In this document: positions 42,958-54,228 of the stretch, one piece after another
Position numbering within the stretch: the first letter of the stretch is position 1
Layout: every line of letters starts with the position of its first letter
NCBI GenBank assembly: GCA_020744225.1
Contig: JAGMWG010000002.1
Coordinates: forward strand, 2,356,001-2,420,000
Direction of reading: 5' to 3'
Length of the DNA stretch: 64,000 nucleotides
Source of the DNA: Paraphoma chrysanthemicola
Lineage: Eukaryota > Ascomycota > Dothideomycetes > Pleosporales > Phaeosphaeriaceae
Translations under genes and position numbers: made by a program
The notes under the pieces: model-generated
Database searches by the model: none
The model's input: the letters and a program-made list of their open reading frames with translations, nothing else
Told to the model about the DNA's origin: nothing

Positions 42958-44187
42958 ATGTCTCGCAGACGGCCGATCATTCTCAGCGAGGCGCGGACAA
43001 GTGAGCGCGAATTCGATAGGGGAGTCACACCCACGTCAACGGCGCTCTCATCTGCATCAGGGAGCTCTACACCTTCCAGATCCGAAATTTCAGCTCTCGA
43101 CCGGGCGTCACAATCCACAGGAGCAGGCCCAACTGCAGAAGACTCTAGTGACGCATTGCTACGATCTTCCCGTTCACCCTCACCGCGAGAACTGAACCGA
43201 GAGAATCACGATGGTAGTCAGTCTACTTCAATAGACTCTTCGTTTATCGGAGACGGCTTGTATTCTACGCCTAGAGCTCGACGCCGCAACCGGTACCGCC
43301 ACTATGGAGACACGTCGTACAGGGAGAGCGACGGCGATGAAAATGGCTTTGTACCTATGAGCGACTCGAACGATTCAGACGAATCAAGCGAAGAAGACAC
43401 AGAGGCCGAGGATGACCTTAATCAGCAGGCCGTCCATCAGGAGCCCGGCCTGGACGGACCAAGGGGCGAGGAGGCTGACGAATTGGACGACGGGCCCATA
43501 GTTCTGTCGGACGAGTCTGATGAAGATGACGAAGCTGTTTTCTTGAACCCATCCGTACACCATTCTCGCAACACTCGCGCGGCGGCCGCCAACGCCCAAT
43601 GGAACCGTCGCCGAGCTGCAGCCGCTGCGTTCGATTTGCGCCCCTTCATAAACGCCAGGAACAATCAGCCCGTACTTGTTCAATATGTCACTGACCTCGA
43701 TCGCAACTTCCCATTGACACCTACGTGACAACCGTCCCGCACCGAACTAGCCACCTCCGTCACTCTCTCAGCCTTCCTCTCAAGCACTCTCGTCCCGCTT
43801 ATGCCCTCACACCATCTATATCCCTCCATTGGCACTCCATGTTCGATTTGTCACGAACCTTTTCATGCCGCGCACACCCCGATCCTCGTGACCGGCATAA
43901 AGGGCTGCAGGAACCACATCTTCGGCTACACGTGTTTACGCAAGTGTATCAGCAGTGGCGCGCCGAATTCGAACATATGCCCACTTTGTCGGACCTTATG
44001 GTTTCGCATCAGGAAGTCAGAGCTCAGGAACGTGAATCGGGAGTGGGAGGAGGTCGATGCGGCGGAGTGGAAATTGTTGAGGGAGATCAAGAAGGACTGT
44101 AAGCGTGAGAAGGGTGGCAGCGACGGGTTGGTGAAGGCTATCAGGAAGGGACTGAGGGATTTACGGAAGCAGATGTTGGGACGGTAG
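42958..44187 (+). CDS. RING-finger protein with acidic disordered N-terminus (two-exon model)
   Basis: The first part (42958 to the TGA at 43728) encodes a Ser/Glu-rich disordered region with acidic runs (DSNDSDESSEEDTEAEDD). The second (ATG 43801 to 44187) has a RING: CSICHEPF ... GCRNHIFGYTCLRKCISSG ... CPLCR, in which the His-to-Cys spacing is the fungal HIFGYxCL form. Only 72 bases separate the two frames, so one spliced gene is likely. Exons 42958-43724 and 43785-44187 (donor GTGACA, acceptor CTCAAG, 60 nt) keep frame and give 389 residues. The acceptor is weak and skips a nearer CTCAG, so two separate genes remain possible. It is probably an E3 ubiquitin ligase of unknown substrate. Confidence 0.6.
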
Positions 44188-44450
44188 GGACACTTCACGG
44201 CTCAGAGCCTAAGGTTGATGCAAACTGATCGCATCACCTTGGAGGTACATGGTGCTGAGTAGTCTCTCGAACACTCTAGTATAGGTACGCTGGGTGGCTA
44301 CGACGTTGTCAGAATACTCTATAATAGCTGTGCTGGGCGACTACATCGTCTTAGCACTATTGGTATGTCCTGCTGTCGTGTGGAAGCCCATGAGCCATCT
44401 TCACCAGTCTTTTTCGATCTCCTTCCAAGACTCCCTCGCCTTATCGAGGT

Positions 44451-46136
44451 TCAGATATCGATCAGATTTCCCACCATAGTCGGCCAATTCTCCATCGACC
44501 CCTTCGAAGTATCCTTCTTGGAAAACTGAGTAACCTCGACTTCCTTCTCCTTCTCCACATCTTCCTTCGGTGAGACCCATTCCTTCACCTCCATATCCAC
44601 ACAATGAGATTCGGGACCAAATTGGCACCCATCAGCCTTACTTCCCATGCAACCCTTCTTCTGACAAATATGTCCGTTGTAGCAATCCCTGCGCCGGCAC
44701 GATCCGCCGTATCGGCATGGCCATTCCAACAACCGGTGTCGGAGAACATACACGATGGCCCCGGTAATGGGGCCATGGTCGTAGCGGCATTTGCGAAAGG
44801 AGCAGGAGTTGATGAGGTAGAAGGACGAGCATAGTTTCTTGCGCTGAACGCGAGCTTTGTATGCGGCGAACTGTGCCGGAGTTGGGACTTCGTAAATGTT
44901 GTCAAGGCGTTGACCTTTGGTGTTTATGGCGATTGAACCCGGATGTGGAGGTGGAGGAAGGGCAAGCAATTGGGTTGATGCACGTTTGTCCTTCGCTACA
45001 ATAGACGCAGTTGATGTCTTGCCCTCAGTTGTCTGGCCAGGTGGGAAGTAGCGATTGTTCTTGAAGCAGCCGCGAGAAACGGTCTTCGTGCTTGCTGGAG
45101 GTGTAGAGATATCAGAGCGTGGAGCTGTATCGCCCATGGTAGCGCAGTCACTCTGTGGTAAGACATAGCTAGGACGTGTTGCGGGCCCATCGTGAGGTCC
45201 ATTCCAGAATAAGCTCTGGACAACTCCATCGGGGAATTGACTGAGGGTCATAGTACGAAGACCAAGAGCTTCTATGTCTGCGTTGATATCTTCTCCTCGG
45301 ATGTGCGTGATTTTACCATGAGCATTCGCGTGCTCCTGAAGCGTCTCAAGATACCATGGTGAGCCGGAGCCGCCGAAAAAGATGTGCTTACACCTTGGGT
45401 CTTGGACATGCCATTCGAATTGACCTGGTCGTACATCAGTGTTGAGTAAGTAGTGTCGGGGAATTCAGTGCTGACAGATCATCTTATTCTCCATCGTCTC
45501 TACTGTCGCTGTTTCGACGAAGTCATACCATAGACCAGTGGAGGAGAACCCTCCAGCAAATTCAGCATGAGCTAGCATGTGATTGTCCTTCATTCGCGGG
45601 TCATAGTGACCTTCTTCCACCAGCCCATCGAGTAGCCCTTGATAAGCTGAAAAGACCTTTGTATCGATGCGAAGTGAAGTGTGTTGTGGTAGTTCAGCTT
45701 GCATGAAAGTTGCGACCATTTTGTTCAACTCAAGCGCCACTAGATTGCCTCGATGGGCTGACAGGACTTGTTCATGCCGACCGAGCTTGCATCGTTAGTA
45801 TTATCCACAACATTGGACGTATAGTATACCTCAAAATCGTGCGCATCAATTAGCACGAGCACATAGTCATGGCTGGCGTCCCGTTCCTCCGACGTGGTCA
45901 CTTTCACATCGCGCTCTTTAATGGAGGTCTCAAGCGCTTTATATTTCTCAAGCAGTCGCTCATACTTGGTCGCGCTATCATGTAGCAACTGCTTGTATTT
46001 TTGGGTCGCCGCCTGCCATGCGTTAGCTCTGAACACCTCCCAAGAAGTAAGCACGTGCCTCAAATTCTATCATTACATCGACCTGGGCGGCGTTCAGGTG
46101 TTTGTTCATGCCGTCAGCATCATCCCCGATATCCAT
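44451..46136 (-). CDS. Rossmann/NYN-like plus CCCH zinc-finger protein
   Basis: Exons 46136-46077, 46012-45830, 45785-45476 and 45424-44451 encode 508 residues. The splice sites (GTAATG/GCAG; GTATAC ... TACTAAC ... GCAAG; GTCAGC ... CCAG) are judged by frame and branch points. The first exon is the least certain. An N-terminal coiled coil (YKQLLHDSATKYERLLEKYK) is followed by YVLVLIDAHDFE, MVATFMQAELP, HAEFAGGF, WYDFVETATVE and CKHIFFGGSG, the layout of fungal proteins with a nuclease-like (NYN/PIN-type) fold followed by CCCH fingers. Fingers are CSSFYLINSCSFRKCRYDH (C-x8-C-x4-C-x3-H), CRYGGSCRRRDCYNGH (C-x5-C-x4-C-x3-H) and CMGSKADGCQFGPESH. CCCH fingers usually bind RNA. The LIDAHDFE strand has the Asp expected for the fold, but catalysis is not established. 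Confidence 0.8.
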
Positions 46137-46537
46137 GTCGGTCACGTCAATGTGTCTGTGACCGCTGGTGCTGTGGTGGAATGGTGCCAAAGATATGTGT
46201 AGAATTGTGTTGTCGTGGGCTGGCGGAGCGTTTGCAAGTGGAGGCAGGAGCGTCGGGACCTGCAGGGTTCCCGGGCAACGGTGTGGTCACCTTGAGCAAT
46301 TCTGATGCGACACCTCACCGCTTCGTCCCAAGTCTTTTTCGATGTCTCTGAACTCTTGAAATGCTTCGGTCATGTCTGACTTGTTCGCGCTGCACGTCCT
46401 CAGCTTTCCGTGGACGTCGATGCACACATCACGTGGTTAGTGATCTTCTTTCATCATGAATGTATCTCAACTTTGTTTGCATCACTTATACATATCGAGA
46501 TGGTGCCAGGAGATCTCTAGGTCACAATAACAGCCAT
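46137..46537. other. Spacer between the two CCCH copies, 401 bases
   Basis: This is the upstream flank of the intact copy and the 3' flank of the decayed copy. No coding signal was seen. Confidence 0.5.
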
Positions 46538-47640
46538 CTACATCATCTTCCAATATCTCAATCGTCCCAACTTCCAGTGATGCACCTCCTGGTTGAGCCG
46601 ATGTTGCTCGGGCGCATACTTGCATTTGTTTCTATCACATGTAGTCCTGTGACATCCGTGGCTAAGGTAGCGGCCAACCCTTCGGCAGCCAGCCCCATCG
46701 ACACGAGGCCTCGTGTAGCAAAGGAAGCGCACAGCCTTCCACGCGTTCTCGCTGAGCCTGGAATGATCATACTCACATTCCTTTTCGTCGCAACCATCGC
46801 CGACATGAAAGAGGTTACATGCCGACCTTTTGCCGTGAATCAGGCGGTGAAGGGCATATTCGTTGAAGCAAGTCTGATCGGGTTTTGCTACGGGATGAAT
46901 ATCGATGCGTTCGCCGAATGTGTTGACCGGCACGTATCCTGGAAGGTTTGCGACACGAGTTACGCGCGGATCAAGAGCATAATTCTCGATAGACGCCCCA
47001 GATGCGACAAGAATGTGCTTGCAGTTGGTGTCTTGGAGCGACGCAGTAACGAGATCTGCTAATTATCAATAAACATATTCTTCAAGCGCCTCTGAGGGTT
47101 AGAGTGTTGCTTTCGCCTACTCTCAATTCGGTCTCTTACGCTGTTCGTCGAGATGAGCAGATCTTGACTGACGACGACTGTCCAATATGGGCTATCGTTC
47201 AAGAAATCATCCGCGAATTGAGCCATTGGATTAGGATCAAGAGTACCTTCACATCCTCATGAACAAGAATGCGAACAACGAGATGGCAGTCATGGACATC
47301 GAAGGCCAGAATGCTTCAGCTTACGCTTTGCTTGATGCACGCTCGAAGTAGATGACTCATTTCATCTTTGTCCGTGCGAAGATCGCGCATTCGAACGAGC
47401 TCAAAGGCATACTTTGGATATTAGTCATACCCAGTATGTTGCGATGCGATGGTGTTTACACACCGGAAAGCTTGTTCTATCGGTGATGACAACCAGGAAC
47501 GGCTCATCGGTGGACTTCTTGAGACACAGGTCTTCAAGGTCATCGGCGGCAATCTTGAAAGCCGGTATGACATGTGCGAGTTTGGTGTGATCATCAACGT
47601 CGCTCTCGGAGATTTCGGAGCGGGGCTGTCAACTCGGAAA
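46538..47640 (-). pseudogene. Decayed tandem copy of the NYN-like/CCCH gene
   Basis: The 3' part (47059-46538) reads cleanly and parallels the intact copy: QDTNCKHILVASGASIENY, then a CCCH finger with identical spacing (CNLFHVGDGCDEKECEYDH), then a second Cys/His cluster (GCRRV ... HGCHRTTC ... CKYAPEQH) that has lost the first and third Cys of the middle finger. Upstream, pieces matching the Rossmann part lie in different frames: SILAFDVHDCHL (intact copy LIDAHDF), preceded by TGA at 47318-47316, and EGTLDPNPMAQFADDF (intact copy GHYDPR ... HAEFAGGF) shifted by one base. About 60 residues between them are missing. A splice at 47463-47412 is still recognisable. Either the gene is a pseudogene or its exon structure escapes my reading. 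The shared finger spacing makes common origin with its neighbour likely. Confidence 0.5.
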
Positions 47641-49020
47641 TGTTGGAGGCATGGACCATGTCGATTGAGTGACAAAATCCGACTATGACACTACGGTTAG
47701 CAAGAATGAGAACTCAATCTCATCTACTAGCAGACTATATAGACTTTAAAGCTTGCTGCGAGCAATCCTCGTTGGTCCTATGTTTTTGGCCAAACATCGG
47801 ATCAGCAATTCACAGGTCGCGTGGAACGCTTATGGTGATCCGCACTGGATTGCAAACATTCCTGTACTTCACCACCTCCTGGAAGTCTCGATAGCTTTCT
47901 TCGCCTGTAACACAAGCCTATCAGGGCCCTGAAAGGCTCCTGGTTGTGTGTTGCAGCATAAGAAAGGCTCCAGCTGCATCGTTGGATATGCAGGCTGCAC
48001 TACGGGTGATGGAGTAAACTAAACAAGAAAGACTGCTCCACTACATTCTAGAAGAAGTTCAGTCGGATGACAAATGTGCGCGGACGAGTACATTTGGCAT
48101 CGTTATGCGTCTATGACAATCATATAGCAAGCAAATTGGTTGACGTGCTGGTGATGAGGCATACATGGGAATATAAAGTCATATCAATAGCTTGGCTTTT
48201 GACTGCATCACCAGCGCGATATCAAAGTGGAAGATTGTGGTATTGAAGCTTGCGACAGGGTCAAAAGGCAATGGATGAAACCTTGGCATTGCAATGTCGA
48301 GTGCGATCAGCGACCAGATGCAGCCAATAAGATGTATAGCAGCATTTGGGTGTATAGGACCACTGACAGTTGCGCATTGTGCTCCCCACTGGACTTCATA
48401 TCACTCTGTTAATTTCCCATCATAATGTTTCATCCTATGCTCTCCAAAACGAGATTGGCGCTGGTCGATATAGCACAACAGTCCATTATATTGTTAGCCG
48501 CAACAAAAACCGGGCGGCATGGCCATGCCCTAGGCCGGAAGACCAAGATCAAGGAAGCCACCAGTCCGTGGAAAAGGTGTCAATGACGGTTATTCGGAGT
48601 TCGAGGGTCTCAAGGCTTCGGGCAGCATTGGTACACATATACTGAAAGACCACCGGTTCCAAGAAAAGGTCTCAATCTTGAGCTGTCTGCCTATCGGCCA
48701 TCCTGCATACACTAGCAAGAGGCAGGCCAGCCATGAAGGACACGATGCGTTTCGAGTGCTACGATCGTCAGGGCTGCAGACTCCAAATAGGTCCGGTGTT
48801 GGGGTTTCCGGACCCACCTTTCACGTGGCAAAATCGATCTCGAAAAGATCTAGTTCTTTTCATCGTGGATTCGATTTCATGGTCCTGGCGGGGCGCAGGG
48901 GTGAAATCGCTTAAATACACTCCGCCTCCTTGCCATAGCCTCGTCAAAACATCAACAGCTGGACTCCACGTTTCCTCACGACTCACGACTCCTCGCGTTC
49001 CATCACCAGCATTCAATCTC
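47641..49020. other. Intergenic, 1.4 kb
   Basis: This runs up to the HET gene. The plus-strand frame of the HET gene is open from 48733, but a TTAAATA element at 48911-48917 and a leader-like stretch before 49021 argue that this part is promoter and leader. Other frames are short. No repeat was recognised. Confidence 0.5.
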
Positions 49021-51009
49021 ATGTTGTCGAAATGCAACGCGGTCGAAGCAAATGACAAATCGAAGGGACAGGCGCAAGGATTCTTTAGCCCAGCCGACGT
49101 GGTCACCGAGCTGCATGCCGAACCTTCTTCTAATGATTTCGTCTACGAACCACTCAGCCACGAAAGCGACTACATTCGAGTCTTCAAAATTCATCCCGGT
49201 CCATCCGATGCCAGGATCTGTTGCACGATGCGAGAAGAGCAAATTTCCGAAGCGAAATACATCTGTCTGTCGTACACGTGGCAGCCTTCCCATCCAGAAC
49301 ACACCATCGAAGTCGATGGCCGCCCGCTTTCTGTCGGCGAGAATCTTTACCAGTTTCTGCATGCTTACCGCGCAGCCCAGATGCACAAAGTCCCGCAATT
49401 ACCCGATGAACAGGCTGATGCATTGTGGGTCGATGCCCTCAGCATCGATCAAAAGAACATACGAGAGAAAGGTCACCAGATTCGACAGATGGGCGAAATA
49501 TACAAAAGAGCCACAAGAGTATTGATCTGGCTAGGTGTGCTAGCTGACGCAACCAAGGAGGCTCTTGTAGAGATACACGTCCTGGCCGCTGCACCTATAC
49601 GACCTGAGGAAGAGGCAGCCTTTTCCCATCCGAAGGTTGTTGATCTCTTCGAGTTGGCTGAACATCGCATAAAATCTTGCTTTGATGCCGTCAGAATATC
49701 GAACTTATCGGATCATGTACTGAACCTGTGCGCCATGACCTATTGGAGCAGGATCTGGATAGCTCAAGAGGTGATCTTGCCTTCCAAGGACTGTCTTTTC
49801 TTGTTTGATGGAGACAACTGCTACGATATATCTCTTTTCTACTGTTACTTCGATAAACTCACTCGGAGATTTGGAGTCTCTACAAAATCCTTTGGCATGT
49901 CGTACTTTAATTGGAGGCGTCAAGAACGTTCCATAGCACGCATGATTGGGGAGAAGCCTTCCTTATCATCGTTGCTATTTTATCTTGCTGGCTGTGGCTG
50001 TCAAGATGTGCGAGATCGCATCTTTGCACTTCTTCCACTAGCAAAAAGCAATATTCTCTATCTTGAGTACGACTTAGACGCTAACCACCTATTCCGGGCA
50101 GTATTTGAGCAGGCCATCGGGAATGAGCCGATGGATGACATAATGTCGCTTGGGGCTTTGCTCATCGAGGCTTTGCAAATAAGAGGACCGTATTCCGGAA
50201 GCAATCAAGATTCGTCTAGCAACTCAAGTAACACATCCGATCCCGCCACCCAGAAAGTGATTATCCGGCCAGACCCTTCAACATTGATCGCGCCCCTCGT
50301 ATGGGGTAGATCCATCCTGTGCCTTCTCAAGAAACCCGGAAATCCTCATACATCATGTCATCCACAAACTTTCCCATGTATTTTTGTGGGAATTTCTGAT
50401 GCTGGGAATACACATGTCTTTGAATATGCTGTGGAAGAGAATGACACTGGAGTTTTTGTCAAGTACGCGCGCGCCTATGAGTATCTACAGGGAAGCCCAC
50501 AGCTGCCCCATTCGGCCAATCTTTACAGGCATCTTGAGCGATACACTTGGATCGATAAGCCTAGCGAGGGTGTATACTACCTCAGCGGAGATTTCCGAGA
50601 GGCCGAGCCTACAAACGATATATTGCACACGTGGACCAGTCCTAGAATCGAGATTCTGGATGAGAAATTTGAATTGATTAGGGAAAGCCAAGGGATCAGC
50701 CACCACGCTCAACCCCGGATCAATCCAGCGAAGCGGCTTTTCACTTTTATGAAGCCATGGGCAGCCACTGCAAAAGTACACTCGCCCCTCATCTTTCCCG
50801 CTGTCGCCAAACATCTTGCAGAAATACAAGCATGCTGCGATCAGTACGAAGAAGTTCCAGCAATGCAAACGACATCGCGAAACAGTTCTTGTCGCTTGGT
50901 ACGTCGGGGACCCGAGCTATGGACGCTTGATCTGGACCTGGGTGGACGGAGGCAAACCTACTCTACAACAATCATGTCACAGACAAACGCAGCTTTGCTT
51001 GCCAGGTAA
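49021..51009 (+). CDS. HET-domain protein (heterokaryon incompatibility type)
   Basis: A single exon encodes 662 residues from ATG 49021 (MLSKCNAVEANDK); an upstream in-frame ATG at 48733 would add 96 residues. The HET domain spans about residues 79-235 with its ordered blocks: YICLSYTWQ, LSVGENLYQFLHAYR, LWVDALSIDQKN, QIRQMGEIYKRATRVLIWLG and, later, YWSRIWIAQEVIL. The C-terminal 400 residues contain the usual helical extension (CGCQDVRDRIFALLPLA) and a Ser/Asn-rich linker near residue 400. HET domains trigger cell death or growth arrest on recognition of non-self, often with a partner gene. No STAND or partner-type gene is next to it. Many HET genes have unknown roles. Confidence 0.9.
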   Translation: MLSKCNAVEANDKSKGQAQGFFSPADVVTELHAEPSSNDFVYEPLSHESDYIRVFKIHPGPSDARICCTMREEQISEAKYICLSYTWQPSHPEHTIEVDGRPLSVGENLYQFLHAYRAAQMHKVPQLPDEQADALWVDALSIDQKNIREKGHQIRQMGEIYKRATRVLIWLGVLADATKEALVEIHVLAAAPIRPEEEAAFSHPKVVDLFELAEHRIKSCFDAVRISNLSDHVLNLCAMTYWSRIWIAQEVILPSKDCLFLFDGDNCYDISLFYCYFDKLTRRFGVSTKSFGMSYFNWRRQERSIARMIGEKPSLSSLLFYLAGCGCQDVRDRIFALLPLAKSNILYLEYDLDANHLFRAVFEQAIGNEPMDDIMSLGALLIEALQIRGPYSGSNQDSSSNSSNTSDPATQKVIIRPDPSTLIAPLVWGRSILCLLKKPGNPHTSCHPQTFPCIFVGISDAGNTHVFEYAVEENDTGVFVKYARAYEYLQGSPQLPHSANLYRHLERYTWIDKPSEGVYYLSGDFREAEPTNDILHTWTSPRIEILDEKFELIRESQGISHHAQPRINPAKRLFTFMKPWAATAKVHSPLIFPAVAKHLAEIQACCDQYEEVPAMQTTSRNSSCRLVRRGPELWTLDLDLGGRRQTYSTTIMSQTNAALLAR

Positions 51010-51953
51010 CGAACTCATTCCTTAATGTTTGAACCAATCTACACAGTGCATACAGGAAGCTCGTAGCCAAGCAGTAGGAACACACGAACATCTAATGTAA
51101 ATTTCATCATCTCTTTGGTAAGCTCTCTTATCCTTTTATATGACGAGCTCATTACCATGGCTTTGGATTTACCTCATTTAAACGCTTCAGTAGGTATCAT
51201 TTTAGTCATGACCTATTTTTCTTTGGGTAATCTCCATATCTTGACTCCTCCAAAGACCAGGACACGTTTCCAGCACTTCTGCAACATTCGTATAAGCGAG
51301 TAGCAATCTCCGAGCTACTACACCAGCACACGAATCGATCTCTAGGATGAGCCAAATAACCACGGCCGAATTTCACACTTAAATTCCCAAAAGAAAAAAC
51401 AGATCCGATGCACCACCTACCATTCTGCAGACTGCATATTGCTACACCTAAGTCTGCTATCTCCTACATTCTGAAGCGCACCTCTCGAGACCTTCCTTGG
51501 CACCACACTAATTCTCTGCCTGAATAAACATACATCTCTACACACGTCGCCCCGAGTTCATGGAACACCCACCTCACTCTCACTCACCCAACAATCATCG
51601 TCCCTCTCCACCAACCCTACAACAAACCCACTCACATATACTGGCATTGCACGAATATATGACTTCCAAGCTTCAATCCGCACAAAAACCACATTTTTAA
51701 GAACTTTAAATCTCAAAACAGTGCCTGCGTGCGATTCGAATCTATCAATCATTCCGCCAACGCCACCATCTACCTTCATAGCAGGTAGATTTCCCACCGT
51801 CTAAATAATGCAAGTAGTGTAACTATACACTGTCTAGACCTGATTCTTCCGGTCATGTGACCATGACGCCTTGTATACGCCGTGGTATATACCCCAAAAT
51901 CCCTAAAATCTCAAACAAAGCAAACCCACACACGCACGCACGCGGGAAAATGT
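51010..51953. other. Convergent intergenic region, 944 bases
   Basis: This lies between the 3' ends of the HET gene and the glycosyltransferase gene. It is AT-rich relative to the neighbouring genes. A 73-codon minus-strand frame (ATG 51779, MKVDGGVGG) is the only one of note and is unsupported. Confidence 0.5.
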
Positions 51954-54228
51954 CTACGCACTCCACCTCTTCCCAATACTCTGGCCCTCAGCCTCATCAT
52001 GCACACTCCCCTCCTGCCCGCCCATTTTCTCACCGCCTTCTTCCATCTGCATTCTCAACCTCTCAAACTCCCTTGTTTTCTCCTCAGTCTCGAGGCGCTG
52101 TATCTTTTCCTCAGCAGCGTGTCTCTGTCTCTCTTCTTCCTCTTTCTTCCTCTCCTCGTCCTCCGCTTCTGCAAATTTCTTCTTCTGCTCCTCTTCAAGT
52201 TTCAACCTTTCTACATTCGCCGCCTCCTTGGCTGCTTGTTCATCTTTCTCCTTTTGTTCTTTTTCTTGTTTTTCCTTTTCTTCTTGCTCTTTCTTCTCGT
52301 TCTCTTTATCATCCTCTTTCTTCCTCACCTCTTCGATTTTCTTGCTCAACTCCATTTCCTCATCGAGTCGCTTCTGCTCGCCATCGGCCTCGGTCTCATG
52401 CATCCACACTCCGCGCCCATCGCTAAACACCTCTTTCAGTTGCGCAAGCGTGCCGCACACGCCGTCGACCTCGCCCCAGGGGAGCCATGCTTGTTCAGCT
52501 TCGGTCCACACGCCGCCCCGCCCGCCGCGAATGTCCCACGCGCGATCGCCACCGACAAGGGAGTTGTGGTAGCCCATGGGTGACTGTGGGGTGCGGAAGT
52601 AGTTGCGGAGGAGGGCGCGGCGGAAGGGAGAGTACCACATGTTGTTCCAGGTAATGTTTGCTGATGGGGCGTGGTCAGGGTCTTGGAGGCGGAAGATGGC
52701 AAGGGGGTCGTTTAGTACGATGGCTGGGATGGCGCCGGTGTATGTGTTCTGCAGCAGGGGTACGTGGTTCCAGTTCGTCTTTCGATTAGGCAGGTCGTCG
52801 AGTTCGTTGTTGAATTCTAGCTTGTCAATGTATGCTGGCTTCTCATTCGGCGAAGGATTAATTTTCGCAAGATCATGGCGCCAGAAAGGAGGTTTGGTTT
52901 CACGGAGCGTAGGAGGTAGCGCAAGGTATTGAGCCCACGAATTGGGGTGCTGGTACTTGGATAGGTCCGTGGTATTGTCGTGCAGAAGCGGAATGAGCTC
53001 GTCTTCGTTGCAATATGCAAAAGGTTGAAAGAGGGTGTGCGAGTAGTCCAATCCGATTCCAAACTCGTGCTGCACCTTCTTCGAGTGGGAGAAATTCGCG
53101 GCCTTCAATCGGCGGGCAAGACTCGACTTTGACGATTTACTCGAAAATAAGTCAACAATCTTTGAACTAGCAGGTTTCTTCCCCTTCTCTTCCGCTTCCC
53201 GTCTCAGCTGCTGTTCTCCAAAGATTGTCGCAAAGACCGACTGCACCGTCTGCCTCTGAATGTGTTTCGAGTCAAACTTCCTCAATGCCGCATGGAATAG
53301 CACTTTCAGATCCTTCGCAGGCCCCATGATCATTTTCGAATTCAGATACCTCGCTGGCCGATCTGCAATGTTGAAGTGGTCTGCCTTTCCATACATGTCA
53401 GCCGGCAGTATCGAACTCGGCGCGTACTTGCAAGCCATGTCATCGCGCTCGCACATCTTCTCTGCGCCAAAGACGATTGTCTGATTGAACTTTTGGAAGC
53501 CATTTTCGTCCACGCCATATCTATTAAACAGCCGTACATTCGCGTCTTCCAAAACTCTTGCGTATTGCTTGATGATGACGTCGCTCGGAAGTTGGAACCA
53601 CGAGTTCTCGCCATCCACGATCAGCATGAGATCGTCGTCATGCACAAACTTGGTGTTGTGTAGGTAGTGCCTTATGCTTATTATGGTATCCCGTTCCCAT
53701 TTTACATCGTCCTGGAACTCCTTGAAGAGGTTCGGTATCGTCGGCGGCGGGTAGTTGAGAAGCATCGCTGATAGCGTGGTCTTACAGAAGTCGTCCGAAT
53801 CTCTTTCAGCCGGCATGACCAGGTGGAAGTTGGGGGTCGTCTTCTTGAGCTGCGGAGGGACGTGTGTAAGCTCGCCATTTTCTAGTTGTAGTGTCGTATT
53901 CGAGGGTGTCTTGAACGGCGCATGTATTATCGCGGGGATGTGAGGGAGGTATGGTCGCCATTGGTAGGTCGAGGATAGAGCGTGGTATTGTGTAGATATG
54001 GCCTATAAATATTAGTTTCTCGTCAAGGACTGTCGTCCCGCACGAGGAGGGTAGACCAACCTCGCGATGCCGCACTCCTCCCAGTCCTAACAATACCACA
54101 CAAAACACAACCGTCAGCACCAGTGTCCTTCCTCTTCTCGTGCACGCCCACTGCACCGCCGCACTCCCTATTTCTGCTGGCGACTGTCGCGGTGACATGG
54201 GCATAGGCTGCATCGTCTCGCCCGCCAT
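51954..54228 (-). CDS. Type II membrane glycosyltransferase-like protein with a long charged C-terminal helix
   Basis: Exons 54228-54061 and 54002-51954 (58-nt intron, GTTGGT donor, ACTAAT branch, TATAG acceptor) encode 738 residues. Residues 35-52 are one transmembrane anchor (TLVLTVVFCVVLLGLGG), and the rest would be lumenal. The domain matches the pattern of a fungal glycosyltransferase family: FHLVMPAERDSDDFCKTTLSAMLLNYPPPT, DLMLIVDGENSWFQLPSDV, IVFGAEKMCERDDMACK, PARYLNSKMIMGPAKDL, VFATIFGEQQLRRE. In related proteins the VDG-x-D-x-W block carries an acidic metal-ligand pair, and here the second acidic position reads Asn. From about residue 600 to 710 the chain is almost pure Lys/Glu/Gln/Arg (EKKEQEEKEKQEKEQKEKDE), a likely single or coiled helix. 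The donor sugar and acceptor are unknown. Confidence 0.8.

Noticed and set aside
48733..49020. N-terminal extension of the HET protein by 96 residues
   Set aside because: The extension has no HET-family similarity and contains a TTAAATA element and leader-like sequence just before ATG 49021.
51882..52583. 233-codon Leu/Phe-rich plus-strand frame, looking like many membrane helices
   Set aside because: Complement of the Lys/Glu helix of the glycosyltransferase: GAG/AAG repeats read as CTC/CTT (Leu). Not a membrane protein.
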